Part shown: one piece after another, positions 28,214-37,260 of the stretch
Layout: the number at the start of each line of letters is the position of its first letter
Numbering within the stretch: the first letter of the stretch is position 1
Made by a program: the position numbers and the translations under genes
Assembly: GCF_914271485.1 (NCBI RefSeq)
Contig: NZ_CAJZAG010000005.1
Coordinates: forward strand, 62,001-126,000
Length of the DNA stretch: 64,000 bases
Direction: 5' to 3'
Source of the DNA: Cupriavidus pampae
Lineage (GTDB): Bacteria > Pseudomonadota > Gammaproteobacteria > Burkholderiales > Burkholderiaceae
The notes under the pieces: generated by a model
The model's database searches: none
Told to the model about the DNA's origin: nothing
What the model saw: the letters and a program-made list of their open reading frames with translations, nothing else

Positions 28214-29441
28214 GATCGTCGATCCTTTCGGTCCCATCGCCTGGCGGTATGTCGCCCGGTGGGTCGCTCGGTATGTCACTCGGTACGTCACACACCTCAA
28301 GCAGATGGGGGATATCGCCCGGCAACGGCAGATCGTCGGCAATGCAGTAAGGCACCTCGAGCCCGCGCAGGTTGGCCGGACGGTAGTCCGGCAGACCCTT
28401 GAGCCGCGTCTGCACCGAACGATGCAGGCACACATTGGGCGGCACCACTCGCGGTCGTGGCGCGCCAAATGGCGGCATGGCGCCGATCGCCCATTCCCTG
28501 TGCTGATCGATACCATTCCATATGCGACGTGGTACCCATTCCGCTACCTTCCACGCGGACGTCATCGAATCGTGCATCGGCGCGGTGGCGGACAGTTCGT
28601 CCGCAGGTAGCGGCGCGAATGCTTCCGGCACGCGCTCCCACGAGAGACGCAGCCCCGCATGCGCGGCCTCGCCGAGCATCCAGCGCAGCGCGATCAGGGC
28701 GAGGTCCGCATCATTTGCAGCATAGCCGCCGCCGATGTCCGAGTGCACGCCCGGGAACCACACTTCCTTGACGTCGGGACCCGGCTTGTTACCCCATAGA
28801 TGCTGGCGAAAGAAGCAGCGCCGCTCGTCGATCGATACGGCATGCCTGACGGACTGCACGATGGGATTGTTGGTGGTGTAGGGAATGACGACTGGATCGT
28901 AGATCCAGCCCACGGACTTGACGGTGTCGAAGAGTCCGAGAAAGCGGATCGGCACGCGCCGCCCGAACGTGTCGCGGAACGCGTGCATCAACGAAAAGTC
29001 CGGTCCTTCGCTTTCCGTGTGCTGCGTCTCGCGTGTCACCAGCAGCGACCACGCATGATCGAACAGATGCGCTTCATGCCGTGCCAGCAATCCCGCCGCG
29101 GCCACCAGCGCGGCTAGCGCGCGAACCGCATACGCCCCTCGCGAGAAACCGAATAAAAAGATTTCGTCGCCGTCCTGATAATTTTCGACGAGAAACCGAT
29201 AGGCATTGCCGACGTTCTGCTTCAGTCCCCATCCGAATGCAAGACCGGCCACGCGGGCCGGCACCTTCTGCCATTCGAACAGCGTCTCCTTCAGCCCGAA
29301 CGTCCCGACGCCCTGGTCGTAGTACGGCAATACGTCGCTGCATGCATTTGGCAGCAGCCGGCGAATCCGGACGATATTGGTCGGTCGATTGCTGAACCGA
29401 TTGTTCGTCCCGTCGATACAGAGTACCAATTGACGTGCCAT
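28194..29441 (-). CDS. DUF2235 alpha/beta hydrolase (Tle1-like phospholipase fold)
   Basis: The protein has 415 residues, starting at ATG 29441 after GGGGATC. The N-terminus LVLCIDGTNNRFSNRPTNI and the nucleophile elbow GFSRGAYAVRALA (Ser100) define DUF2235, the family that includes type VI secretion phospholipases of the Tle1 class. Further family signs are GLFDTVKSVGW (catalytic Asp region) and FPGVHSDIGGGYA (probable catalytic His). No signal peptide or secretion-linked neighbour is present. It is the first gene of a coupled operon with STAND and EAD-like components, so it is more likely an intracellular lipid-attacking effector of that system than a secreted toxin. Confidence 0.9.
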   Translation of the reverse strand: MARQLVLCIDGTNNRFSNRPTNIVRIRRLLPNACSDVLPYYDQGVGTFGLKETLFEWQKVPARVAGLAFGWGLKQNVGNAYRFLVENYQDGDEIFLFGFSRGAYAVRALAALVAAAGLLARHEAHLFDHAWSLLVTRETQHTESEGPDFSLMHAFRDTFGRRVPIRFLGLFDTVKSVGWIYDPVVIPYTTNNPIVQSVRHAVSIDERRCFFRQHLWGNKPGPDVKEVWFPGVHSDIGGGYAANDADLALIALRWMLGEAAHAGLRLSWERVPEAFAPLPADELSATAPMHDSMTSAWKVAEWVPRRIWNGIDQHREWAIGAMPPFGAPRPRVVPPNVCLHRSVQTRLKGLPDYRPANLRGLEVPYCIADDLPLPGDIPHLLEVCDVPSDIPSDPPGDIPPGDGTERIDDRVTSDS

Positions 29442-29580
29442 CGCGATCCCCAGAATCGAGGCACCCGGAGCGTCACAGGAACCCAGCGGAAAGCATAGTG
29501 CACGGCAGCATACGCCGGACTCATCCGAAAGTCGGAGACCGATTCAAAAGCATGCAGATCAGATGGAAATAGTCTGCAAT

Positions 29581-29619
29581 CCCGGATCGCGTTGCCAGCG
29601 GAAGCCAATGCGATCCGGG
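29581..29619 (-). terminator. Ten-base inverted repeat downstream of the Bug receptor gene
   Basis: CCCGGATCGC at 29581-29590 is perfectly mirrored by GCGATCCGGG at 29610-29619 with a 19-base loop. It lies just after the stop of the gene at 29631-30605 and before the conflict operon. It could terminate the sugar-acid operon. The 140 bases from here to the conflict operon contain no convincing sigma-70 promoter. Confidence 0.45.
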
Positions 29620-29630
29620 TCGGACGATGC

Positions 29631-30605
29631 TCAGTCCGCGACCACGTTAGCCGCCTTCGCGACCGCACCCCACTTGTCCGTTTCGCTCTTGATGTAACTG
29701 GCAAACTCGTCCGATTTGGTCGCTACCACTTCCGCACCCAGCGTCGACAGCTTGCTGGTGACCTCGGGCATTGCCAGCACTTTGATCAACGCCGCGTTCA
29801 GCTGCTTGACGATCTCGGGCGGCGTTCCGGCCGGCGCGACCAGCCCGCCCCATGACGACGCATCAAACCCCTTCAGCACGGACTCGTCGATCGTGGGCGT
29901 ATTTGGAAACGCCGGCACGCGCTTCTTGCTGGCCACCGCGATCAGCTTGAGCTTGCCGCCGGTCACATACGGACGCGCGGCCACTGCCGTGGTGAACATC
30001 ATCGACACTTGGCCGGCCATGACATCGGTCATCGCCGGACCATCGCCCTTGTAGGGCACGTGCATCATGTCCAGCTTCAGTCCGGACTTGAACATCTCGC
30101 CGACCAGATGATTCGACGAGCCATTGCCCGCGGATGCGAACGTGTATTTGCCCGGGTTCGCCTTCACCTCGGCCACCAGCGCCTTGATATCGTTCGCCTG
30201 CACCTTGGGGCCGGCCACCAGCACGATGGGCACGGTAGTGGTCTGACCGATCGGCGCGAAGCTCGTGTTGACGTTGTAGCTGAGGCGCGGATAAATCGTC
30301 TGGCTGATTGCATTCGGACCGACGTTGGCCATCAGCAGCGTGTAGCCGTCGGCAGGCGACTTGGCGACGAGTTCCGCCGCGATGTTGCCATTGGCACCGG
30401 GCCGGTTCTCCACCACAAAGGTGCCACCGGTGACGTCCTTCAGCTTCTCGCTCAACACGCGCGCCGTCGTATCGGACGCGCCGCCCGGGGGATATGGCAC
30501 CACGATGCGCACCGGCTTGTCCGGATAGGCGGCCGCCGCCACGCCCGAGACCAGCACCGTTGCGCCGATCAGCAGTCGCCAGGAAGTTTGAATGATTGTT
30601 TTCAT
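29631..30605 (-). CDS. Bug/TctC-family periplasmic substrate-binding protein
   Basis: This 324-residue protein has a signal peptide (LLIGATVLVSGVAAAAYPDK). The family fingerprint is complete: YPDKPVRIVVPYPPGGASDTTARVL, VVENRPGANGNIAAELVAKS, PADGYTLLMAN, then FASAGNGSSNHL and the HVPYKGDGPAMTDVMAGQV loop. Bug receptors bind carboxylic acids for tripartite tricarboxylate transporters. No TctA/TctB membrane partner is in this window. It is the last gene of the LacI-linked operon with the dehydratase and FAD oxidoreductase, so its ligand is probably the same sugar acid. Confidence 0.94.
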   Translation of the reverse strand: MKTIIQTSWRLLIGATVLVSGVAAAAYPDKPVRIVVPYPPGGASDTTARVLSEKLKDVTGGTFVVENRPGANGNIAAELVAKSPADGYTLLMANVGPNAISQTIYPRLSYNVNTSFAPIGQTTTVPIVLVAGPKVQANDIKALVAEVKANPGKYTFASAGNGSSNHLVGEMFKSGLKLDMMHVPYKGDGPAMTDVMAGQVSMMFTTAVAARPYVTGGKLKLIAVASKKRVPAFPNTPTIDESVLKGFDASSWGGLVAPAGTPPEIVKQLNAALIKVLAMPEVTSKLSTLGAEVVATKSDEFASYIKSETDKWGAVAKAANVVAD

Positions 30606-30630
30606 GGGGTTGTCTCCTCCAGTTATAGGT

Positions 30631-32316
30631 TTACCGAGGTTGGATGGGAATCAGCACCGCGCCTCGGGCGAGCGGCTTGACCGTCTTGCTATAGATGTTG
30701 AGCCAGCCCTGCTCCGTGGCGCCCACAATCGGCGTCGCTTCGGCGCGGCGCGTGGCCATCTCGCTTTCTGCAATCAGCAGGTTGATCTGCCGGCCCGGAA
30801 TATCGATCTCGATCTCATCGCCATCTTTCACGAGCGCGAGCGGACCACCGGCGGCGGCCTCGGGGCATACCTGCCCCACCGCAACACCGCGATTCAGGCC
30901 CGAGAGCTGGCCATCGGTCACGACCGCCACCTTGCCGTTAAAGCCGGCGCCTTCCACCGCCGCCACGAACGACGATGCGAGCGCCACACCCGGGCCACCG
31001 ATCGGGCCCATCCCGCGCAGACACGCCACGGTCCCCTCCGTGATCCGGCCATCGGCCAATGCCGCAATCGCCTCTTCCTGCGAATGGAAAACCATCGCCT
31101 TGCCGCGGAAGTTTTCCGCCTTCTCGCCCGCATTGCCAAGTTTGAGAATGCTGCCCTCTGGTGCCAGCGATCCCCTGAGGATGACGAGCGATGGCTTGGT
31201 CGAAATCGGATCGTCGAGCGTGCGGATGATGGACGGCGACGGCGCATCATACGCATCCAGAATTGTCTGCCAGGTTTTTCCGGACACCGTCATGCAGCCC
31301 TGCTCGATCATCGGTGCCAGCCGTTTGATGGTGGCCAGCGTACCGCCTGCTGCCTCGAGTTCCTCGGTGCGATGCGGACCATTGGGCTTGACCGTCGCCA
31401 GCAGCGGCACCTCGCGCCCCAGGCGATCGAACAGATCGTAAAGATCGACATCCGTGCCGGCCTCTTCCGCCACGCCTTGCAGGTGACGCAATACATTGAT
31501 CGAAGTCGACAGCGCCAGCGCGACGCGAACCGCGTTGCGGAACGCCGCAGGGGTCAAAATGCTGCGTGGGTTCAGCCCCTCATTGACCATCTCGACGATG
31601 CGCGCACCGGCGGCGCGTGCCTGCTCGACCATCTCCGGCGAATTGGCCAGCACCGGGCTGGCGCCGGGCAGCGTCAAACCCAGCGCTTCGCACACGATAT
31701 GCATCGAGTTCGCGGTGCCGAGACCGGCGCAAACGCCCGGACTGCGCACCGCGCGCTTGCACATGCCGTCGAGGTCTTCTAACGACAGCTGGCCGGTCAC
31801 GTGCATCCCCACCTTCTCGAACACATCTTCGATATCGACGTGCTCGCCCTTGTACTGACCACTGGCCTGATAGCCGCAGATCACGACGAGCGTCGGGATA
31901 TCCAGTCGCGCCGCCGCCATCATCTGTCCCGGCGTGGTCTTGTCGCACGACGCCAGGCAAACCATGCCATCGAGCTGCGCACCTTCGACCTGCACTTCGA
32001 TGTCGTTCACGATCAGATCGCGCGACGGCAGGATGTAGCGGCCCTGCTTGCCCGCACTGGTGATGAAGTCGCTGGGTGCCGCGGTACGGACCTCGAAGGG
32101 CACGCCGCCCGCCGCACGGATCGCCGCCTTGACGTGCGCCGAGACACCATCGAGATGACTGAAGCAGCTCGACAGTTCCGACGAAGTGTTGACCACCGCG
32201 ATCTTCGGCTTGTCGAGATCCGCATCGCTCAGGCCCAGCGCCTGCCATTGCGCCTTGCGCAGTGCCCAGCGCGTGGTGCCCGGCGTGAAATTGCTACGGT
32301 ATTTGGGGGAAGTCAT
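30631..32316 (-). CDS. IlvD/Edd-family dehydratase (sugar-acid type)
   Basis: ATG 32316 overlaps the oxidoreductase stop (ATGA) and gives 561 residues; the longer frame is not the gene. Fe-S and metal motifs are seen: CLASCDKTTPG, then MCKRAVRSPGVCAGLGTANS, and the C-terminal NRGVAVGQVCPEAAAGGPLA. IlvD/Edd enzymes dehydrate dihydroxy acids, including gluconate, xylonate, arabinonate and galactonate derivatives, to 2-keto-3-deoxy acids. The context (GntP permease, Bug receptor, LacI regulator) favours a sugar acid over branched-chain amino acid synthesis. The specific acid is not decidable. Confidence 0.92.
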   Translation of the reverse strand: MTSPKYRSNFTPGTTRWALRKAQWQALGLSDADLDKPKIAVVNTSSELSSCFSHLDGVSAHVKAAIRAAGGVPFEVRTAAPSDFITSAGKQGRYILPSRDLIVNDIEVQVEGAQLDGMVCLASCDKTTPGQMMAAARLDIPTLVVICGYQASGQYKGEHVDIEDVFEKVGMHVTGQLSLEDLDGMCKRAVRSPGVCAGLGTANSMHIVCEALGLTLPGASPVLANSPEMVEQARAAGARIVEMVNEGLNPRSILTPAAFRNAVRVALALSTSINVLRHLQGVAEEAGTDVDLYDLFDRLGREVPLLATVKPNGPHRTEELEAAGGTLATIKRLAPMIEQGCMTVSGKTWQTILDAYDAPSPSIIRTLDDPISTKPSLVILRGSLAPEGSILKLGNAGEKAENFRGKAMVFHSQEEAIAALADGRITEGTVACLRGMGPIGGPGVALASSFVAAVEGAGFNGKVAVVTDGQLSGLNRGVAVGQVCPEAAAGGPLALVKDGDEIEIDIPGRQINLLIAESEMATRRAEATPIVGATEQGWLNIYSKTVKPLARGAVLIPIQPR

Positions 32317-33647
32317 TGCAGGGCTCCAAGGAATGCGCCGTTGTCTTCCAGCTTCAGCTGGATATCCGCGGCAGGAATTTGATGAACGCTGGTCTTGCGC
32401 GCGACCGCGGCGGCGGCGGTGTGGCCAGCCGCCTCGCCCATGGCGAAGCACTGCGCGGTCACGCGGATGGAGGCTTGCGCGCCGTGCGTCGCCGATGCAC
32501 AGCGGCCCGCGACCATCAGGTTGTCGAAGTCTTCCAGCAGCAGCGAACGCAGCGGAATCTGGAAATACGTGCCAGGCGGCAGCCAGATCCACTTGGTGGC
32601 CCGGCCCGCGGCGTGGTCTTCCATCGGCCATGCGCAGCACGCGATGGCATCGTCGAAGCGCGCGCCCTCCAACACATCGCGATCGGTCAGCACGTAGCTG
32701 CCCACCGTACGTCGGCTTTCACGGATGCCGATAACCGCGCCGGTATCCATTACGAATGCGGACGCGAAACCCGGTACGTAGTTGCGGAACGCCTTCAGGT
32801 ACGTGCATACCTGTTCGCGCCCGGCGATCTCCGCGCGTGACATCACGCTGAGGTCGAAGGGATTCGGCGACTTGCCATCCACCGCCACCTTTGTGATGTT
32901 CAGATGCGCAAGGCCGGGACGCTCCGCAAACACGCCACCGGCGGTACGCGGCAGTTCATAGCCATCGGCCACGGCCTGCTCCAGCCGTTCGCGCAGCGCG
33001 GGGCGGCTCAGGCTTGCGAGCGCGTCGGTGTCGACGCCTCCGAACCGCACCATAGTCGTCGGAAACTGCAGATCGCCCTCGGAGATCTCGCACGGCGCGC
33101 CCGCAAAATTCACGAGATCGGCGTCGCCCGAGCAGTCGATAAACGCCTTGGCGCGGATGGCCAGGCGCCCTTCCTTGGTTTCGATCAGCACCGCATCCAC
33201 GGCGCGATCGTTCATTGACACGCCAACCACCATCGCGTGAAACAGCACCTCGACCTTGGCTTCCTGAATCAGCTGGTCGAGGGCCACCTTCATGGCGAAC
33301 AGGTCGTATGGTAGCGACGCGGTCTCAAGCCAGCGGGTCGGCTCGCCCAAACCGTCAAGCTCGCGCAGTCGCTGGATAACCTCGTCGCAGAAGCCGCTGA
33401 CGATCTGCGTGACCTTGGTCTCGGTCACCGCATACAGGCCGCAGATGCTGCCGAGGCTGACCGAGGTCAGCGTGCCGCCGAGAAAACCCTCGCGCTCGAG
33501 CAGCAAGACCTTGGCGCCCGCGCGCGCTGCTGCAACCGCGGCCGCCACGCCAGCGGCGCCTCCGCCCACCACGCAGACGTCGGCGGCGCGGAACACGGAC
33601 GTGGACCGAGCCGGCTCGGGGATCACGCCCAGTGAATACGTAGTCAT
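32313..33647 (-). CDS. FAD-dependent oxidoreductase
   Basis: This 444-residue flavoprotein starts at 33647 with GGAGA upstream. The N-terminal dinucleotide motif is VCVVGGGAAGVAAAVAAARA, followed by the acidic ribose-binding strand VLLLEREGFLGG. Downstream come DCSGDADLVNFAG and the C-terminal flavin motif MVAGRCASATHGAQASIR. This is the FAD_oxidored class (pfam12831-like), often found in carbohydrate or organic acid clusters. It overlaps the dehydratase, so oxidation and dehydration steps probably belong to one pathway. No signal peptide is present, so it is cytoplasmic. Confidence 0.88.
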   Translation of the reverse strand: MTTYSLGVIPEPARSTSVFRAADVCVVGGGAAGVAAAVAAARAGAKVLLLEREGFLGGTLTSVSLGSICGLYAVTETKVTQIVSGFCDEVIQRLRELDGLGEPTRWLETASLPYDLFAMKVALDQLIQEAKVEVLFHAMVVGVSMNDRAVDAVLIETKEGRLAIRAKAFIDCSGDADLVNFAGAPCEISEGDLQFPTTMVRFGGVDTDALASLSRPALRERLEQAVADGYELPRTAGGVFAERPGLAHLNITKVAVDGKSPNPFDLSVMSRAEIAGREQVCTYLKAFRNYVPGFASAFVMDTGAVIGIRESRRTVGSYVLTDRDVLEGARFDDAIACCAWPMEDHAAGRATKWIWLPPGTYFQIPLRSLLLEDFDNLMVAGRCASATHGAQASIRVTAQCFAMGEAAGHTAAAAVARKTSVHQIPAADIQLKLEDNGAFLGALQ

Positions 33648-33725
33648 TTTGTCTCCACAAAAATGCGTGACACCAGACTAGACTGGCATTTTCACGCTCA
33701 TCCACCAAAAATGGTTACGTAGTCA
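33633..33725. promoter_or_regulatory. Two LacI-type operator-like sites
   Basis: TGAATACGTAGTCA at 33633-33646 and TGGTTACGTAGTCA at 33712-33725 share TACGTAGTCA and both fit the LacI-family pattern TG-N4-CG-N4-CA... with TACGTA at the centre. One spans the start codon of the oxidoreductase, the other its promoter region, downstream of the LacI gene. Together they suit repression by looping. Confidence 0.5.
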
Positions 33726-33754
33726 TTGTATAGAAAAAAACGACGCTGCCAACC

Positions 33755-34762
33755 TCAGGACGTTGTGCGGCGCAGCACCAGATCGTTCGGCAGCACGAAC
33801 GTGTGGGGCGCGAGCCCCGGCGTCGCCATGCGCCGCTCCAGGCGATCGACCACCTGCTCGACCATTGCCGGCAGCGGCTGTTGCACAGTGCTCAGGCCGA
33901 TGCAATCCCATCGCGACATCGGGATGTCGTCATAGCCGACGATCCAGAGATTGCCAGGGACCTGCTTGCCCATTCGCTTCGCCGCATCGAGGACGCCGAT
34001 CGCCACGATATCGTTGGTGCAGAACACGGCATCGAGCTCCGGGCGCTCGGCGAGCAGCGTCTGCATCGCGCGCATGCCGTATTCGTAGCCGAAGTCGGTG
34101 GCATCGGCACGCACGAACGCGCTGCTGCGCGACAGATCGCCCAGCCCTTCGACAAAGCCGCGTTCGCGCTCGCGAATCGTGCTCGCCTTGGAACCGCGGC
34201 TCGAGGTAGCGGAGATCAAACCAATACAGGCCCGGCCCGCGGACAGGAAATACTCGGCCACGCGACGACCGCCGGCGTAGTTGTCGCTGACGATGGTGTC
34301 GAAGAGGTCCGTACCGACAGAGCGGTTGATCAGGATGATGGGTTTTTCCGCGGCGACGCGGCTCAGCATTTCGCGGGACTCGTCCAAGGCCGCGGCAAAG
34401 ATCACCCCATCCGTTGCGCTTTCCGCGAGCGCGCGCACGGTGGCCTCATCCATCGTGCCGTCCACCTCCCAGACCGTGGTGCGAAAACCCCGGCTGGCGA
34501 GCCGCTCCACCAGCAGTTGCAGCAACAACGGATACAACGGGTTCGACAGGCTGGCCACTACCACCGCGACGGTGCCGCTACGACGCGTCTTCATCTGCCG
34601 CGCGGCCGCGCTTGGCGAGTATTCCTGATCCTGAATCACCTTGAGGACGCGTGCTTTCGTCTCGGGCTTGACCGACGGCAGATCCTGCAGCACGCGGGAC
34701 ACCGTGGTCTGGGACACCCCCGCCAGGCGGGCGATATCGATGCTGGTCAGCCTCTTGCTCAT
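33755..34762 (-). CDS. LacI-family transcriptional regulator
   Basis: The protein has 335 residues. The N-terminal HTH plus hinge reads SIDIARLAGVSQTTVSRVLQD and ends with EYSPSAAARQMKTRRSGTVAVVV. The periplasmic-binding-like effector domain follows (~60-335), including VGYDDIPMSRWDCIGLSTVQQP, a LacI-type hallmark. It is flanked by the oxidoreductase-dehydratase-Bug operon downstream on the same strand and by a divergent GntP permease. It likely represses both until the sugar acid appears. Operator-like sites are at 33633-33725, and a weaker TAATG...CATTA repeat lies at 34806-34824 before the permease. Confidence 0.93.
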   Translation of the reverse strand: MSKRLTSIDIARLAGVSQTTVSRVLQDLPSVKPETKARVLKVIQDQEYSPSAAARQMKTRRSGTVAVVVASLSNPLYPLLLQLLVERLASRGFRTTVWEVDGTMDEATVRALAESATDGVIFAAALDESREMLSRVAAEKPIILINRSVGTDLFDTIVSDNYAGGRRVAEYFLSAGRACIGLISATSSRGSKASTIRERERGFVEGLGDLSRSSAFVRADATDFGYEYGMRAMQTLLAERPELDAVFCTNDIVAIGVLDAAKRMGKQVPGNLWIVGYDDIPMSRWDCIGLSTVQQPLPAMVEQVVDRLERRMATPGLAPHTFVLPNDLVLRRTTS

Positions 34763-34892
34763 GAATGCGTGCGTTGCGTCGCGATGTGAATGGCGGTTGT
34801 GATTCTAATGGAACGGTCGCATTACACCCAATCTGGCGCAATGCCATAAACTTCGAGTCCGTCTGTCACCCCCGCCCGAGCAAGAATTACTC

Positions 34893-36278
34893 ATGACCCC
34901 TCTCGATATACAGCTGCTGCTGACCGCCTTGTTCAGCGTGCTGGTACTGGTCGCGCTGATCGTGTCGCGCATCAAGATGCATCCCCTTCTGGCCTTGCTG
35001 GTCGTGTCCGTTGGGGTGGGCTTTGCCACCGGGATGGAGCCGGGCAATATCGTCAAACACCTGATCGACGGCGCGGGCAAGACCTTGGGCGCGGTGGGCG
35101 TCGTCATCGCGCTGGGCGCCATGCTGGGCAAAATCCTGGCCGATGCGGGCATCACGGAGCAGATCGCCGAGGCCATTCTGCGACGCGCCTCGGATCGGAT
35201 GATCCCGTGGGCCATGACGCTGGTGTCCTTCGTGGTGGGCATTCCCATGTTCTTCGAAGTGGGTCTGGTGGTCATGCTGCCGCTGATCTTCAGCGTGGCG
35301 CGCAAGCTGGAGAGTCACGGTCGTTTCAAGGGCTCGACCTACGTGTACGTCGGCGTTCCCGTGATCTCCGCGCTGGCCGCCATGCATGGCATGGTGCCGC
35401 CCCATCCCGGCCCGCTCACGGCGATCGCCACGCTCAAGACTGCGGTGGGTCCCACCATGTTGTATGGCTTTCTGGCGGCCATTCCGGCCATGATTCTGGG
35501 CGGCCCGCTCTACGGCGCCTTTATTTCACCGCGCATGAGCACCAAACCCGATCAGGCGCTACTGGACCAGTTCACGCTCACCGAGAAGGCCAACGCAGGC
35601 CCACGCCCCGGGGTCGGGCTCGGCGTGCTGGCGGCCTTGCTGCCCGCGATCCTGATGCTGGTTCACGCCATCGCCGAAATGCTGCTGCCGAAGGGCTCGC
35701 CGGCACTGCATGTGGCCAGCTTCCTCGGCAATCCGCTTATCGCCATGCTGCTGGGCGTGTTGTTCGCGATTGTGGCGCTGGTCCTCGCACGTGGCGGCGA
35801 TGCAGAGAAGCTGCGCGACGCACTGGGCGCGAGTCTCAAGCCGATTGCATCGATCATCATGATCATCGCGGGCGGCGGCGCCTTCCAGCAAATGCTGACC
35901 AGTGCCAAGGTCGGCGATGCCATCGTGCATCTGACCCAGCAGCTGGCCTTTCCGCCGCTGATTCTGGGCTGGCTGATCGCCATGCTGCTGTCAGTCTCCA
36001 CTGGCTCGGCCACCGTGGGCATTGTTGGTGCCGCCGGGCTGCTCGCGCCGCTGGCGGGTGCCGATCCCACACTGAATCTGCCGTTGCTGGCCCTGTCCAT
36101 TGGCTGCGGTTCGCTGTTCTTCAACTATGCGAACCACGCGGGCTTCTGGATGGTCAAGGAGTCGTTCGGCATGACCATGGGCGAAGCCACCAAGACCATC
36201 TCGGTGGTGCAATCGATCGTGGCCGTGGTGGGCTTGATCATGGTGTTGATCTTCAATGCGACCTTCTCCGTACCATGA
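34893..36278 (+). CDS. GntP-family gluconate/sugar-acid permease
   Basis: This 461-residue protein has about twelve or more membrane helices. GntP fingerprints are IVKHLIDGAGKTLGAVGVVI, the conserved VVGIPMFFEVGLVVMLPL, and AMHGMVPPHPGPLTAIATL; the late SVSTGSATVGIVGAAG also fits. It should import gluconate or a related aldonate with protons. The gene is divergent from the LacI regulator, so import and catabolism can be switched together. It is a single-component carrier, which makes the Bug receptor in the same cluster appear redundant or used for sensing. Confidence 0.93.
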   Translation: MTPLDIQLLLTALFSVLVLVALIVSRIKMHPLLALLVVSVGVGFATGMEPGNIVKHLIDGAGKTLGAVGVVIALGAMLGKILADAGITEQIAEAILRRASDRMIPWAMTLVSFVVGIPMFFEVGLVVMLPLIFSVARKLESHGRFKGSTYVYVGVPVISALAAMHGMVPPHPGPLTAIATLKTAVGPTMLYGFLAAIPAMILGGPLYGAFISPRMSTKPDQALLDQFTLTEKANAGPRPGVGLGVLAALLPAILMLVHAIAEMLLPKGSPALHVASFLGNPLIAMLLGVLFAIVALVLARGGDAEKLRDALGASLKPIASIIMIIAGGGAFQQMLTSAKVGDAIVHLTQQLAFPPLILGWLIAMLLSVSTGSATVGIVGAAGLLAPLAGADPTLNLPLLALSIGCGSLFFNYANHAGFWMVKESFGMTMGEATKTISVVQSIVAVVGLIMVLIFNATFSVP

Positions 36279-36335
36279 GCCATCCCATGAGCGGTGCAAT
36301 GAGCGATGCAATATGAAAGCGCTCATGCCCGCCGT

Positions 36336-37181
36336 TTAACGTTCGTCCGCTGACCCCGCCGCTCTCCGCAACACGGTAGCCAGATCCGCGCCCGCAAGGC
36401 GTTGCGCCGCGGTCCGGCTATCGCCGGTCCAGAAATCGCGCTCCGCCGCGGAGATGCGTTCCTCGGTATTGCGCATGTGAAGGAACGCCGCCTCCCTGGC
36501 GCGCGGGGCGTCCTGTGCCTCGATGGCGGCGCAAATCTCCGCGTGTTCCTTCCTCACCTGCGCGGTCAGGTCGCTGCGGCGGGATTCATTGCCGCGCGTC
36601 AGACGAATCGCATCCCGCAGCGATCGTGTGAGCATGCCCAACAGCTCCGTGTAATGCGGATTGCCTGTCGCCCGCGACACGGCGATATGGAACGCGAGAT
36701 CTTCCTCCACACCATCGCCGCCCGCCTCCACCGCACGATCGATTGCGCGTAGGGCCTCCCGGATCTCCGCCAGCTCCTCCTCACTGCGCCGCACGGCAGC
36801 CAGTGCGGCCATCTCGGCTTCGATGCCGCGGCGTAGCTCGAGAATGCGGATCACGCCCAGCGCGGGGTTGGCGGGGTTCGCGGGGTTGCCACTAACGCGG
36901 CCCAGCCGAAACACTTCGGCACTTGTCGGGTCGAGGACAACCGTCCCGCTGCCCTGCCGGCTTTCCACCAGCCCTTCCGACTTCAGTCGCGAGATCGCTT
37001 CCCGAATCACGGTCCGACTCACGCCGAACTGCTCGGTCATGAATTTCTCCGTCGGTAATCGCGCGTTCACGGGATAGGTCCCCTTGCGGATCTGTCCGGA
37101 TAAAAGCTCCGTGACCCGATCCGCGAGCGTGGGCTCGTTCCCGCCCTTGATGTCACGTACGTCCTGTAACCGCTGCTCCAT
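36336..37181 (-). CDS. FadR-subfamily GntR transcriptional regulator
   Basis: The protein has 281 residues, slightly long for the family because of a C-terminal tail (RTAAQRLAGADLATVLRRAA). The winged helix shows YPVNARLPTEKFMTEQFGVS and RTVIREAISRLKSEGLVESR. The FCD domain begins near residue 110 (RILELRRGIEAEMAALAA) and has EEDLAFHIAVSRATGNPHYT as metal/ligand motif. It is divergent from the hydroxyacid dehydrogenase operon at 37344, whose promoter contains an exact FadR-type operator. Local repression relieved by an organic acid is the likely mode. Confidence 0.92.
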   Translation of the reverse strand: MEQRLQDVRDIKGGNEPTLADRVTELLSGQIRKGTYPVNARLPTEKFMTEQFGVSRTVIREAISRLKSEGLVESRQGSGTVVLDPTSAEVFRLGRVSGNPANPANPALGVIRILELRRGIEAEMAALAAVRRSEEELAEIREALRAIDRAVEAGGDGVEEDLAFHIAVSRATGNPHYTELLGMLTRSLRDAIRLTRGNESRRSDLTAQVRKEHAEICAAIEAQDAPRAREAAFLHMRNTEERISAAERDFWTGDSRTAAQRLAGADLATVLRRAAGSADER

Positions 37182-37260
37182 CGGTGTTCCTTTGCTGTTC
37201 CTTTCGCGGTGCCGTACGGACCGCGCATGGACCGAATCATAGCATCGCGAACAAATTTGC

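Noticed and set aside
30592..31782. 396-codon plus-strand frame opposite the IlvD/Edd gene
   Set aside because: The opposite strand has all Fe-S and family motifs of a dehydratase; this frame has none.
34806..34824. LacI operator before the GntP gene
   Set aside because: TAATG...CATTA has only five-base arms and an off-centre CG, so it is too weak for a feature.
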